Source: JAJYVT01 sp036796435
Lineage (GTDB): Bacteria > Actinomycetota > Acidimicrobiia > Acidimicrobiales > RAAP-2
DNA length: 10,358 bases
Direction of reading: 5' to 3'
Assembly (NCBI GenBank): GCA_036796435.1
Contig: DAIRCY010000088.1
Span: 1 to 10,358, forward strand
Position 1 is the stretch's first letter. Each line of letters opens with the position of its first letter. The notes below the pieces were generated by a model. The model was given only the letters and a program-made list of their open reading frames with translations. It had not been told where the DNA came from and searched no databases. Both the position numbers and the translations under genes were made by a program. Positions 1 through 6,823 of the stretch are shown one piece after another.

Positions 1-630
1 CATTCTGACCCATCGACCCGAGAGGAGATCCTTGGGCAGAGGCGGCCCTGGACGAGCTCGAGCGGTGCGTGCGCTATGTGTGGCTGTCGGTCGGGCTCGG
101 CAGTTCGATGATGCCCCACTGCAGCGTCGCGGGCGGCCGCAGGTCGTAGGTGACGGCCGCACGCCACGTCGAAGGACTCGTCTCGAAATCCGGCCGGGGC
201 TGCCTGGCGCCCTGGCAAGGCTCGTCGGAAGGATCCTGCCCCGGCCGGGTGCGCCCGCGTGAGCGGCGGCTGCGAGACGGGCGTGCCCGCCGCGCTCGCC
301 CGGTCCCGCTCTCGGGGCTCGGGTGCCGGCTGGTCGCTCTGGCCCTCGTCGACACGAAGCCCGTGGTCATGGCGGGGGTCGCCGGCGCAGGCGACGCCGA
401 CGGATCGCTCGAAGAGGAGCCCGGTGCTCTCCGAGGCGCCGTGCACGCCGCCCGCCCGGGATCGCTACATCGCTATTTCGCTACGTCGCAGCGGGGTGGG
501 CCGGCACCACCTCGACGGCCGCAGCCCAAGGCGCGGCGCGAGCAGCGTCGTCGCTCGCCCGTTTCCTGCGCAGCACCGAGGTCCAAGACGACGTCGTCTC
601 GCCGCCCGGCGCAGGGACGGACGCGCTCCG
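1..630. other. Upstream region with no supported gene
   Basis: I see no convincing gene here. Open frames exist on both strands, but their translations are mostly rich in Arg, Pro and Ser, as expected from out-of-frame GC-rich DNA, and no family motif is recognisable. The most protein-like piece is the end of a minus-strand frame (370 down to 74). Its last ~35 codons carry Trp, Tyr and aliphatic residues with high third-position GC, but the plus strand in the same place shares those third positions and looks similar. It could be the eroded end of a divergent gene or simply non-coding. No tRNA, CRISPR array or insertion-sequence end was seen. Confidence 0.5.
190..248. repeat. Inverted repeat with 11-bp arms
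   Basis: Positions 190-200 (ccggccggggc) and 238-248 (gccccggccgg) are exact reverse complements separated by 37 bases. The arms are entirely G/C, so a chance match in such DNA is quite possible. No T-run follows, so a classical intrinsic terminator is not indicated. It may be a folded transcript end of a gene to the left, but nothing else supports that. Confidence 0.3.
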
Positions 631-636
631 CGCACC

Positions 637-665
637 TTGACGAAACGGTTGCGCACCGTTACGTT
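637..665 (+). promoter_or_regulatory. Candidate sigma-70-type promoter of the operon
   Basis: TTGACG (637-642) matches five of six bases of the -35 consensus. It is followed after a 17-base spacer by TACGTT (660-665), a weak -10 that keeps the TA and final T. The stretch around 637-680 is noticeably less GC-rich than its surroundings. Transcription would begin near 672, giving a leader of about 60 bases before the ATG at 731. The leader can form a small hairpin (688-692 with 698-702). It is the only plausible promoter seen upstream of the ten-gene run. This is a sequence-pattern prediction only. Confidence 0.45.
644..660. promoter_or_regulatory. Inverted repeat in promoter spacer, possible operator
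   Basis: AACGGT (644-649) and ACCGTT (655-660) are perfect inverted half-sites around the five bases TGCGC. They fill the spacer between the proposed -35 and -10 elements, the right half touching the -10. A dimeric repressor bound there would block RNA polymerase. No regulator gene is in the window, so the binding protein is unknown. The half-sites are short and could be coincidental. Confidence 0.35.
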
Positions 666-718
666 TTCAGGAATGCGTTTCTGTTGCGCGGCAATCGGCC
701 GCTGTCACATCGACGTCT

Positions 719-725
719 AGGGGGG
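719..725 (+). promoter_or_regulatory. Ribosome binding site of the binding-protein gene
   Basis: AGGGGGG lies five bases before the ATG at 731. It decides the start: another ATG at 727 sits only one base from this site and opens a different frame that is not the gene. The strong site fits high expression of a binding protein. Confidence 0.7.
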
Positions 726-730
726 AATGC

Positions 731-1795
731 ATGAAGCTGAAGGCTTTCGCAACCGTGGTTTGCGCATTTGCAGTGACTCTGGCCCTCTCCCTCTCGGGGT
801 TGGCCGTCGCCGGCGCCTCGCCCAGCCACGAGGGCAAGAAGGGTTCGGCTCTCACGTTCAAGCACGGGAAGCCCACATTGAAGGGCGTCACCATCGCGGT
901 GATCAATGCCGCGGGGAGCGCCCACATCGGCGACACGAACGTGCACGACTGGATCAAGATCATGGCGTCGTGGGGCGCGAACATCTCGCAGACAAATGCC
1001 TCGCACAATGCGGGAGAGCTGGCGGTCGAAGGAGGGAAGGCCACAGTCTCGGTCGGCCCGCTTCCGACGGAGCTCGACGCCGGATTGACGGTGTTCGGAC
1101 CGAACCAGGTCCACCTCACAGACTATTTGTACGCCAAGAAGTCGGTGAAGGGGCTCAAGGGCCTGAAGGGGAAGACCATCGCCTTCTGCTGCACAGCCTC
1201 GCCGGACGGCATCATGCTGCACGCCGTCTTGAAGAAGGCCCACCTGAACCGGTCGACAGTGCACATGTTGTCGACTGGCGCCAGCACAGCATCGATGAAT
1301 GCGTTGATCGCCGGGAAGGTCACAGCCGCCTTCTTCGCCGCCGCGACACTGCCGGCGACAGCCGTCGGAAAATTCAAGAAGCTGACCGACGCCACGGAGA
1401 TCCTCCCGGAGTACGCGGACAGCTTCATGTCGGCCAGGTCCTCATGGCTGAAGAGCCACCAGAAGGAGGCCGTCGCGATCGATCTCGCGTGGCTGGCGGC
1501 GGCCAAGCTCTTCAACACGAACGAGAACGCGTGGGTCAAGAACGCCCAGACATACACGTCGACAGCGGACCCGGTCACAGCGTACAAGTCGGCGTGGAAG
1601 GCTCTGAAGACACTCAACGGCTGGCCGGTTTCGAAGAACGCCTACTCGGCGTCGATCGCGAACTTCAACTACAACGCAGCGAACCAGCTCGGGACAATCA
1701 CCGGGCTCGGAAAGCGACCGCGTTCTCAGGAAGTGACACAGAAGGCCTGGAACGAGGCCTGGAAGCTCTGGAAGAAGCACGGCAAGAAGTTGTGA
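731..1795 (+). CDS. NitT/TauT-type ABC transporter substrate-binding protein
   Basis: This 354-residue secreted protein would capture the substrate outside the membrane and deliver it to the permeases encoded next to it. Residues 1-28 form a Sec signal peptide: Lys at 2 and 4, a hydrophobic core and a small-residue cleavage region (AVAGA) near 25-29. There is no lipobox cysteine, since Cys11 lies inside the hydrophobic core. The mature part starts its first strand near residue 52 (GVTIAVINAAG). The linker 'LKGLKGKTIAF' (142-152) and following 'STGASTASMNALIAGKVTAAF' pattern, where alternating lobes meet, are typical of the NMT1/SsuA/TauA group. An adjacent Cys pair sits at 153-154. The protein is Lys-rich, especially its C-terminus. 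Threonine is unusually often ACA (about 16 of 30), unlike the downstream genes. Family assignment rests on fold-type motifs and the adjacent transporter genes; the ligand cannot be told (sulfonates, nitrate, pyrimidines and aromatic acids are all known for the group). Confidence 0.88.
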   Translation: MKLKAFATVVCAFAVTLALSLSGLAVAGASPSHEGKKGSALTFKHGKPTLKGVTIAVINAAGSAHIGDTNVHDWIKIMASWGANISQTNASHNAGELAVEGGKATVSVGPLPTELDAGLTVFGPNQVHLTDYLYAKKSVKGLKGLKGKTIAFCCTASPDGIMLHAVLKKAHLNRSTVHMLSTGASTASMNALIAGKVTAAFFAAATLPATAVGKFKKLTDATEILPEYADSFMSARSSWLKSHQKEAVAIDLAWLAAAKLFNTNENAWVKNAQTYTSTADPVTAYKSAWKALKTLNGWPVSKNAYSASIANFNYNAANQLGTITGLGKRPRSQEVTQKAWNEAWKLWKKHGKKL

Positions 1796-2745
1796 CAGCG
1801 CGGCAAGGCACCCCGGCCGGCACGGATGGCGGCCTCGGCGCGGCAACCGCGGTCGGGGTGCCTTTGCCGGCAGACGGCCGGGACCAACTCGAGATCCCCT
1901 TCGGCAACGCCTTCGAGACGAAGGGGCTCTTGACGACCGAGGTGGAGGACGCGGGGCGCCTCGGGTGGGTGACGCACCACCGCCCCGCCATCGCGGGCGC
2001 CCTCGGCGTCCTGCTGGGGATCGGCATCTGGCAGGCAACCTCGCTGTTCATGAACCCGATCTTCATCTCGACGCCGAGCCTGGTGGCGCCCGCCCTCTGG
2101 CACCTCCTCGTGAGCGGCCCCTTGCCGGCGGACTTCCTCCGGAGCCTGCTCGAGATGATCGGCGGCGTGCTCCTCGCGGCGATCGTGGGTGTCGGCATCG
2201 GTTTGTTGATGGGGCGCATCCGCATCCTCGAACGCGCCCTCGAACCACTGATCGCCTTCGGCAACGCCACCCCGTCGATCGCCCTCCTGCCCGTGATGGA
2301 GGTGTGGTTCGGCTTCGGCGAGACGGCGAGAGTGGCCTTCATCATGACGATCGCGATATGGCCGCTCATCGTGAACACCCACGCCGGAGTGCGGGCGGTA
2401 CGCGGGCGTCTCGCCGACGTCGGCACGACGTTCGGCATGTCGCACTTGCAGCAGATCCGCTACGTCTACCTGCCGGGGACCTTGCCCTACATCTTCGTCG
2501 GCGCCCGGATTGCGCTCGCGGTGGGCGCCGTCGGCATGATCCTCGGCGGCCAGGAGATCGGCGGCTCCGGCTTGGGAGGTCTCGTGACAGTGCTCGGCAC
2601 CCGCAGCGAGACCGCCCAGCTCGTCGCCGCGATCCTCACCACGACCGCCCTCGCCCTGTTCCTCTTCTGGGCATTGCGTCAAGTCCAAGCACGAGTCTTT
2701 CCATGGATCGCCGCAACCTCTGCAGGAAGGCGTGAAGCACGATGA
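1792..2745 (+). CDS. NitT/TauT-type ABC transporter permease (first)
   Basis: This is a 317-residue inner-membrane subunit of the importer, of the BPD_transp_1 (SsuC/TauC) type. Hydrophobic segments appear at about 67-86, 119-141, 157-176, 181-197, 234-252 and 276-295. The cytoplasmic coupling (EAA-like) loop runs from about 208 to 233 with Gly215 and the 'YLPGTLPYIF' end, and would contact the ATPase. The start chosen is GTG at 1792, whose GTGA overlaps the stop of the binding-protein gene. This leaves a ~63-residue hydrophilic N-terminal extension that is long for the family. In-frame GTG at 1858 and other starts further in are alternatives, and no strong ribosome site precedes 1792. Only two Thr codons are ACA, in contrast with the preceding gene. 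Confidence 0.9.
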   Translation: MTARQGTPAGTDGGLGAATAVGVPLPADGRDQLEIPFGNAFETKGLLTTEVEDAGRLGWVTHHRPAIAGALGVLLGIGIWQATSLFMNPIFISTPSLVAPALWHLLVSGPLPADFLRSLLEMIGGVLLAAIVGVGIGLLMGRIRILERALEPLIAFGNATPSIALLPVMEVWFGFGETARVAFIMTIAIWPLIVNTHAGVRAVRGRLADVGTTFGMSHLQQIRYVYLPGTLPYIFVGARIALAVGAVGMILGGQEIGGSGLGGLVTVLGTRSETAQLVAAILTTTALALFLFWALRQVQARVFPWIAATSAGRREAR

Positions 2746-3587
2746 CCACCGACGCCACCGTCAGCACCGCAGGATCGGCACCCGCGCACGCGGCGCCCAC
2801 CTCCGCTGAGCACGGCACGATCCTGAAGATCGAGAACGTCTCCAAGGTCTTCGTCACAACGAAGCGCACGGTCCACGCCCTCGACCGGGTGAGCCTCGAT
2901 GTCCGGCGCGGTGAGTTCATCAGCTTGGTCGGGGTCAGCGGGTGCGGCAAGACGACGCTGCTGCGCATCCTGGACGGACTCGACAGCTGCGACAGAGGGA
3001 CCATCTATCTCGACGGGGTCAAGCTGGACGGCGTGTCGCACGACATGTCGTACGTCTTCCAGGACATCAACCTGTTGCCGTGGCGCAACGTCGTCGACAA
3101 CGTCGCGCTCGGCCTCGAGGTGCGCGGCGTCGGGAAAGCGGAGCGCCGCCAACGCGCCATGGAGGTGCTCGAGCTGGTCGGCCTGGCGTCGGTGGCCAAG
3201 GCGCCCCCCTACACGCTGTCCGGCGGCATGCAGCAGCGCGTCGGCGTCGCCAGGGCGCTCGCCGTCCGCCCGAAGGTTCTGCTCATGGACGAGCCGTTCG
3301 GACAGCTCGACAACTTCACCCGAGAGGCGCTCCAAGTCGAGATCGCGAACCTCTGGGAGAAGCTGGGCACGACCATCGTCTTCGTGACCCACGACGTCGA
3401 CGAAGCCATCTTCCTCTCCGACCGCATCGGTCTCTTCCTCCCGGGGCCGGGCCGGCTGACCGAGGTGCTCGACGTCAACCTCCCGCGGCCCCGCACCGAC
3501 TACGACGTGCGCGCCCACCAGCGGGCGATCGAGCTGCGTGCCTACATCACCGACCACCTGCGCGGCGGGAAGGAGCCGGGTCATTGA
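2742..3587 (+). CDS. NitT/TauT-type ABC transporter ATP-binding protein
   Basis: This 281-residue cytoplasmic ATPase drives import. All nucleotide-binding motifs are intact: Walker A GVSGCGKTT (64-72), Q-loop Gln107 in FQDINLLPW, signature LSGGMQQR (159-166), Walker B VLLMDEP (179-185) and the switch His217 in FVTHD. The 'LLPWRNVVDNV' stretch after the Q-loop is the hallmark of the SsuB/TauB/NrtD group. Residues 1-26 are a low-complexity extension rich in Ala, Thr and Ser before the domain begins. The ATG at 2742 overlaps the stop of the first permease (ATGA), with AGGAAGG at 2724-2730 as ribosome site. It sits between two permease genes, so one ATPase pair probably serves a permease heterodimer. 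Confidence 0.95.
   Translation: MTTDATVSTAGSAPAHAAPTSAEHGTILKIENVSKVFVTTKRTVHALDRVSLDVRRGEFISLVGVSGCGKTTLLRILDGLDSCDRGTIYLDGVKLDGVSHDMSYVFQDINLLPWRNVVDNVALGLEVRGVGKAERRQRAMEVLELVGLASVAKAPPYTLSGGMQQRVGVARALAVRPKVLLMDEPFGQLDNFTREALQVEIANLWEKLGTTIVFVTHDVDEAIFLSDRIGLFLPGPGRLTEVLDVNLPRPRTDYDVRAHQRAIELRAYITDHLRGGKEPGH
3570..3575 (+). promoter_or_regulatory. Ribosome binding site deciding a TTG start
   Basis: AAGGAG lies eight bases before the TTG at 3584, inside the 3' end of the ATPase gene. The frame has no ATG or GTG before the first membrane segment, so this site is the main support for a TTG start of the second permease. Confidence 0.65.
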
Positions 3588-4420
3588 CCGCCGCCGTCAC
3601 CGGGACCCTCACCGGGGAGAGATCTGCCCTCGGGTCAGGTCATGCCCCGCGCCGCCCCTTCACCGAGTGGCGATCGACGCGGATCGTCGCCCCGCTCGTC
3701 GCGTTGGGCGTGCTCTTCGGCCTCTGGGAGCTGGCCGGCCTCTTCATCAGCACGGCGCTGATCTCCTCACCCCAGCAGGTCGCCGTCGACTTCGTGGACC
3801 AGTTCTCGTCGGGACCGGTGGTGCCCGCGCTCGAGATCTCGCTTCGGGAGCTGTACATCGGCATCGCCATCGGAGTGTCGGCGGGCATCGTGCTCGGGCT
3901 CGTGATCGGCCGCTACCGGCTCCTCGACGCCCTCTTCAGCCCCTACGTCAACGCGGCCAACGCCACGCCGCTCAACGTGCTCATCCCGCTGCTCCTCGTG
4001 TGGGTCGGCATCGGGACGGAAGCCAGGGTCCTCTTCATCATCCTGATCAGCTTCTTCCCGGTGCTCCTGAACACCGCGGGCGGTCTGCGCAACGTGAGCA
4101 AGGGCTACGTCGAAGTGGGGAAGATGCTCGGACTGAACGAGCACCAGCTCATGCGCAAGGTCATCCTCCCGGCGTCGATGCCGTACATCTTCGCCGGCCT
4201 CAGAGTCGGCGTTGCCCTCGGGGTGATCGGCATGATCGTCGGGGAGATCGAGGTGAGCAACGTCGGGCTCGGCTACTTCATCAATTTCTACGGAAACGGG
4301 TTCAGGACGGGACAGCTGCTCGCACTGATCTTCCTTGCCGCACTGATCGGGGTGATCAACGTGGCGGTCATCAGGGGCATCCAGGCGCGGTGGTTCCGAT
4401 GGATCAGTGCCGCACGCTGA
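3584..4420 (+). CDS. NitT/TauT-type ABC transporter permease (second)
   Basis: This 278-residue membrane subunit belongs to the same BPD_transp_1 family as the first permease but is clearly a different sequence, not a recent duplicate. Hydrophobic segments fall at about 34-56, 88-110, 129-143, 147-164, 203-221 and 245-264. The coupling loop at about 178-204 carries Gly183 and the ending 'VILPASMPYIF', equivalent to the loop of the first permease. The start is TTG at 3584, which overlaps the ATPase stop as TTGA and has a good ribosome site. The next in-frame starts (about 3704 and 3710) would cut into the first membrane helix. The two permeases probably pair to form one heteromeric channel. 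The gene ends inside the start of the methyltransferase gene. Confidence 0.9.
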   Translation: MTAAVTGTLTGERSALGSGHAPRRPFTEWRSTRIVAPLVALGVLFGLWELAGLFISTALISSPQQVAVDFVDQFSSGPVVPALEISLRELYIGIAIGVSAGIVLGLVIGRYRLLDALFSPYVNAANATPLNVLIPLLLVWVGIGTEARVLFIILISFFPVLLNTAGGLRNVSKGYVEVGKMLGLNEHQLMRKVILPASMPYIFAGLRVGVALGVIGMIVGEIEVSNVGLGYFINFYGNGFRTGQLLALIFLAALIGVINVAVIRGIQARWFRWISAAR

Positions 4421-5135
4421 GCTGAGCCACGCCGACGAGGGCCGCAGCACGCCACCGGACGAAGTGGCGCCACGGGCCGGAGACGGCGCCGACTGGAAGG
4501 ACGACGAGCTCGTCCAGCAGTGGGCGAGCGGCGATCGGTTGGAGGAGCTCCTTGCGCTCCCGCGACGCATCACCGCCGACCTGCTGGCGCACGCGGAGGA
4601 GCCCGTCCGAGCCGTCGTCGACGTCGGCAGCGGGCCCGGCGCGTTCCTCGGGGCGATCCTCGGGCGTCTGCCGGAAGCGAAGGGGATCTGGACCGATGTC
4701 TCCGAAGTCATGCGACGCATCGCCGAGGAGAAGCTCCACCGGTTCGCCGGCCGGGTGGAATACCGCGTGCTCGACCTTGCCGACCTGCCGCTGGTCGCTT
4801 CGCCCGGCTCGGTCGACGCGGTGGTCACCTCGCGGCTCAGCCACCACCTCTCCTCCGATGGGCTCGCCGCGTTCTACGCGACCGCGTCCGCGCTCGTCCG
4901 CCCCGGGGGGTGGATCGCGAATCTCGATCACGTACGGGTCGGGGAGCCCTGGGCATCCCGCCTGGCCGAGGCCCGTGCCGACCTGGTGCCGCCGAACCCG
5001 TCCCCGCACCGCCACGACCGGCCACACCCGACCCTCGGGGACCACCTCGATGCGCTCGGACGAATCGGTCAGCTCGACGTGGTCGTGCCGTGGCGCGCCT
5101 ACTCGACGGTCCTCGTGGTCGCGCGTCGCCGATGA
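4407..5135 (+). CDS. Class I SAM-dependent methyltransferase
   Basis: This is a 242-residue, probably cytoplasmic methyltransferase. The SAM-binding motif I is VVDVGSGPGAF (70-80), followed by an acidic motif II region with Asp98 (IWTDVSEVM). The 'LDLADLP' of motif III lies at 122-128, and motif IV at about 136-148 (VDAVVTSRLSHHL). 'LVRPGGWI' (163-170) is the usual post-IV loop. The C-terminal part is Pro/His-rich and has no recognised motif. The likely start is GTG at 4407, 14 bases inside the permease gene; GTG at 4464 (codon 20) is an alternative that loses only a polar tail. The stop overlaps the next ATG. The methyl acceptor is not evident: it could be the imported compound, an intermediate, or a cofactor. 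Confidence 0.85.
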   Translation: MPHAELSHADEGRSTPPDEVAPRAGDGADWKDDELVQQWASGDRLEELLALPRRITADLLAHAEEPVRAVVDVGSGPGAFLGAILGRLPEAKGIWTDVSEVMRRIAEEKLHRFAGRVEYRVLDLADLPLVASPGSVDAVVTSRLSHHLSSDGLAAFYATASALVRPGGWIANLDHVRVGEPWASRLAEARADLVPPNPSPHRHDRPHPTLGDHLDALGRIGQLDVVVPWRAYSTVLVVARRR

Positions 5136-6823
5136 TCGTGGTCCCTGACGCGGCGGTCCCGGTGACCGCGGCGACGCCTGGCGGCCGGCTGCACCGGCTC
5201 GCGCCCGACTCCGACGTGGTCGAGCTGTTGACCGTCGGGATCGACGTCGGCTCTGCGACGTTCCACGTGAGCGTGTCGCGCGTCGTGCTCGAACGGCGGG
5301 CGCAGGCGCTCTCGACCCGCTACGACGTCGTCGAGCGCGAGATCGTGGCGGTGTCTCCCGCGGCGTTCACTCCGTATCTCACCTCGGACGACATCGACGC
5401 GGCGGCGGTCGACTCCGCCGTCCGCCGGGCGTTCGCCGAGGCGGGGGTCGATCCCGGCGAGATCGACAGCGGCGTCGTCCTCCTCACCGGGAGCGCTCTG
5501 CTGCGCCACAACGCCCGCGCGTTGGCCGAGCGGTTGGCCGGCACGTCGGGACGGTTCGTGTGCGCCGCGGCGGGACACCATTTTGAGGCGGTCCTTGCCG
5601 CGCACGGGTCGGGCGCAGTGGCGCGGTCGATGGAGACGCCTGGTCCCGTCGTCGCCCTGGACATCGGCGGGGCGACCACCAAATTCGCACTCGTCTCGGG
5701 CGGCGACGTTCGAGCGACTGCGGCGGTCGCGGCGGGCGGCCGCCTCTTGGCGTGGGACCGGCACCGCCGGCTCGTCCGTGTCGAGGACGCCGTCGTGCCG
5801 CTCGCCGAGGCGGTGGGAGCCGACGCACGGCTCGGCCGAGTGATCGAGCCGGCGCAAGTGGACGCCATCTGCGAGCGCATGGCCCTCGCGATCGTCGGCC
5901 AGCTCGACCCCCGTCTCGGCGTCCATCTCGGCGTCCGGGTCGAAGGCGGGGGCGCCGCTCTCCTGACCGCGCCGTTCCCTTCGCCCGCGCGCCCCTTCGA
6001 GATCGTGGCGTCCGGCGGGGTCGCGGAGTTCTTCCGCAGTCCGTCGGGGCTCCCCGCCCGCGCGTCCCACGCTGGGGGGACCGAGGGCGGGACGGACGAC
6101 GGCGCCGACTCCGCCGAGCTCGGTGACCTCGGTGACCTCGGTGACCTCGGGCCCTCTCTCGCCCGCGCCCTCCTCTTGCGGCTCGAGCACGCCGGGCTCG
6201 GCGGGGGACTGCAGATGGGGGTCGAGAGGATCCGGGCGACGGTGATCGGCGCGTCGCAGTTCTCGACCCAGGTGAGCGGCTCGACCGTCGCCGTGGACCC
6301 TGCCGCACTCCCGCTCCACCACGTGCCCGTTGTCCGTCCGCCATTCGACCTCACGTCATCCGAGGTGATCGACCCGGGCGCTGTCGCCGCTTCGCTCACC
6401 GCCGCCGTCCGCCGGCGCTTCTGCGGACACGACGTCCCCGAGGTGCTCGCGGTGTCGCTGCGCTGGCAAGGCGACCCGACGTACGCTCGGCTCCGGTCGG
6501 TGGCGGAGGGGCTCGTCGCCGGGCAGCATGGCGTTGGGGTCGAGCAGCTCGTCGTCGCGCTCGATTCCGACGTGGCGTTGTCGCTCGGACGGATCATGCG
6601 CAACGAGCTCGGCGTCGAGCCGAGGGACGTCCTGTGCCTGGACGCCATCGAGCTCGCCGATCTCGACTACGTCGACGTCGGGCGGCCGGTCGAGCCCGCA
6701 AAGGTGGTCCCGGTCGTGGTGAAATCCCTTCTGTTCGGCGGGGCCGAGGTCCGGACCGTCCGTGCCGTTCCGTCCTCGAAGACGCCGCCGGCGTTACCGG
6801 GAATCAAGGGAGAGCCCTCATGA
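5132..6823 (+). CDS. eutA: EutA-like reactivating factor (ethanolamine ammonia-lyase reactivase family)
   Basis: At 563 residues this protein aligns by eye with EutA, which uses ATP to restore ethanolamine ammonia-lyase that holds damaged coenzyme B12. ASKHA nucleotide-site motifs are visible: phosphate-1 VGIDVGSAT (35-43), phosphate-2 VALDIGGATTKFAL (174-187, Asp177) and the adenosine-loop VASGGVAEFF (292-301). Other EutA-like blocks are the 'RYDVVEREI' region near residue 70, RATVIGASQFS and SGSTVAVD after residue 360, and 'DYVDVGRP' with VVPVVVKSLLFG near the C-terminus. It is longer than Escherichia coli EutA (about 470 residues). The extra length includes a ~30-residue N-terminal tail and a Gly/Asp/Thr-rich insert (about 312-341) with a tandem repeat. 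No EutB or EutC gene is in the window, so the client enzyme is unknown. ATG at 5132 overlaps the methyltransferase stop. The family call is strong; the physiological role is inference. Confidence 0.88.
   Translation: MIVVPDAAVPVTAATPGGRLHRLAPDSDVVELLTVGIDVGSATFHVSVSRVVLERRAQALSTRYDVVEREIVAVSPAAFTPYLTSDDIDAAAVDSAVRRAFAEAGVDPGEIDSGVVLLTGSALLRHNARALAERLAGTSGRFVCAAAGHHFEAVLAAHGSGAVARSMETPGPVVALDIGGATTKFALVSGGDVRATAAVAAGGRLLAWDRHRRLVRVEDAVVPLAEAVGADARLGRVIEPAQVDAICERMALAIVGQLDPRLGVHLGVRVEGGGAALLTAPFPSPARPFEIVASGGVAEFFRSPSGLPARASHAGGTEGGTDDGADSAELGDLGDLGDLGPSLARALLLRLEHAGLGGGLQMGVERIRATVIGASQFSTQVSGSTVAVDPAALPLHHVPVVRPPFDLTSSEVIDPGAVAASLTAAVRRRFCGHDVPEVLAVSLRWQGDPTYARLRSVAEGLVAGQHGVGVEQLVVALDSDVALSLGRIMRNELGVEPRDVLCLDAIELADLDYVDVGRPVEPAKVVPVVVKSLLFGGAEVRTVRAVPSSKTPPALPGIKGEPS
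6119..6145 (+). repeat. Three 9-bp tandem repeats inside the EutA-like gene
   Basis: CTCGGTGAC occurs three times in tandem, followed by a partial CTCGG, encoding LGD three times and then LG (residues 330-340). The unit length keeps the frame, so copy number could vary by slippage without breaking the gene. It lies directly before the conserved 'LGPSLARAL' helix that corresponds to 'IGPLLATAL' in EutA, which suggests the repeat grew out of that conserved position. Confidence 0.9.

Noticed and set aside
190..248. Intrinsic transcription terminator
   Set aside because: The arms match perfectly, but the loop is 37 bases and no T-run follows. Arms made only of G and C are expected by chance in this composition.
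1726..2688. Long minus-strand open frames opposite the permease, EutA-like, cupin and hydroxylase genes (for example 2679-3584, 5099-6322, 6667-8007, 8812-10257)
   Set aside because: They are antisense shadows common in GC-rich DNA: rich in Arg, His, Asp and Val, without domains, while the plus strand at the same places encodes clear families.
727..2745. A single 672-codon frame covering the binding-protein region and the first permease
   Set aside because: Before about 1792 its translation is Arg/Gly-rich and lacks any domain, while the real binding protein is read in another frame with a signal peptide and a good ribosome site. The permease starts at the GTG at 1792.
4520..6823. A longer start giving a 767-codon EutA-like protein
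   Set aside because: The part before 5132 is an Arg/Pro-rich shadow of the methyltransferase frame, which has intact SAM-binding motifs. The ATG at 5132 overlaps the methyltransferase stop as at other junctions.
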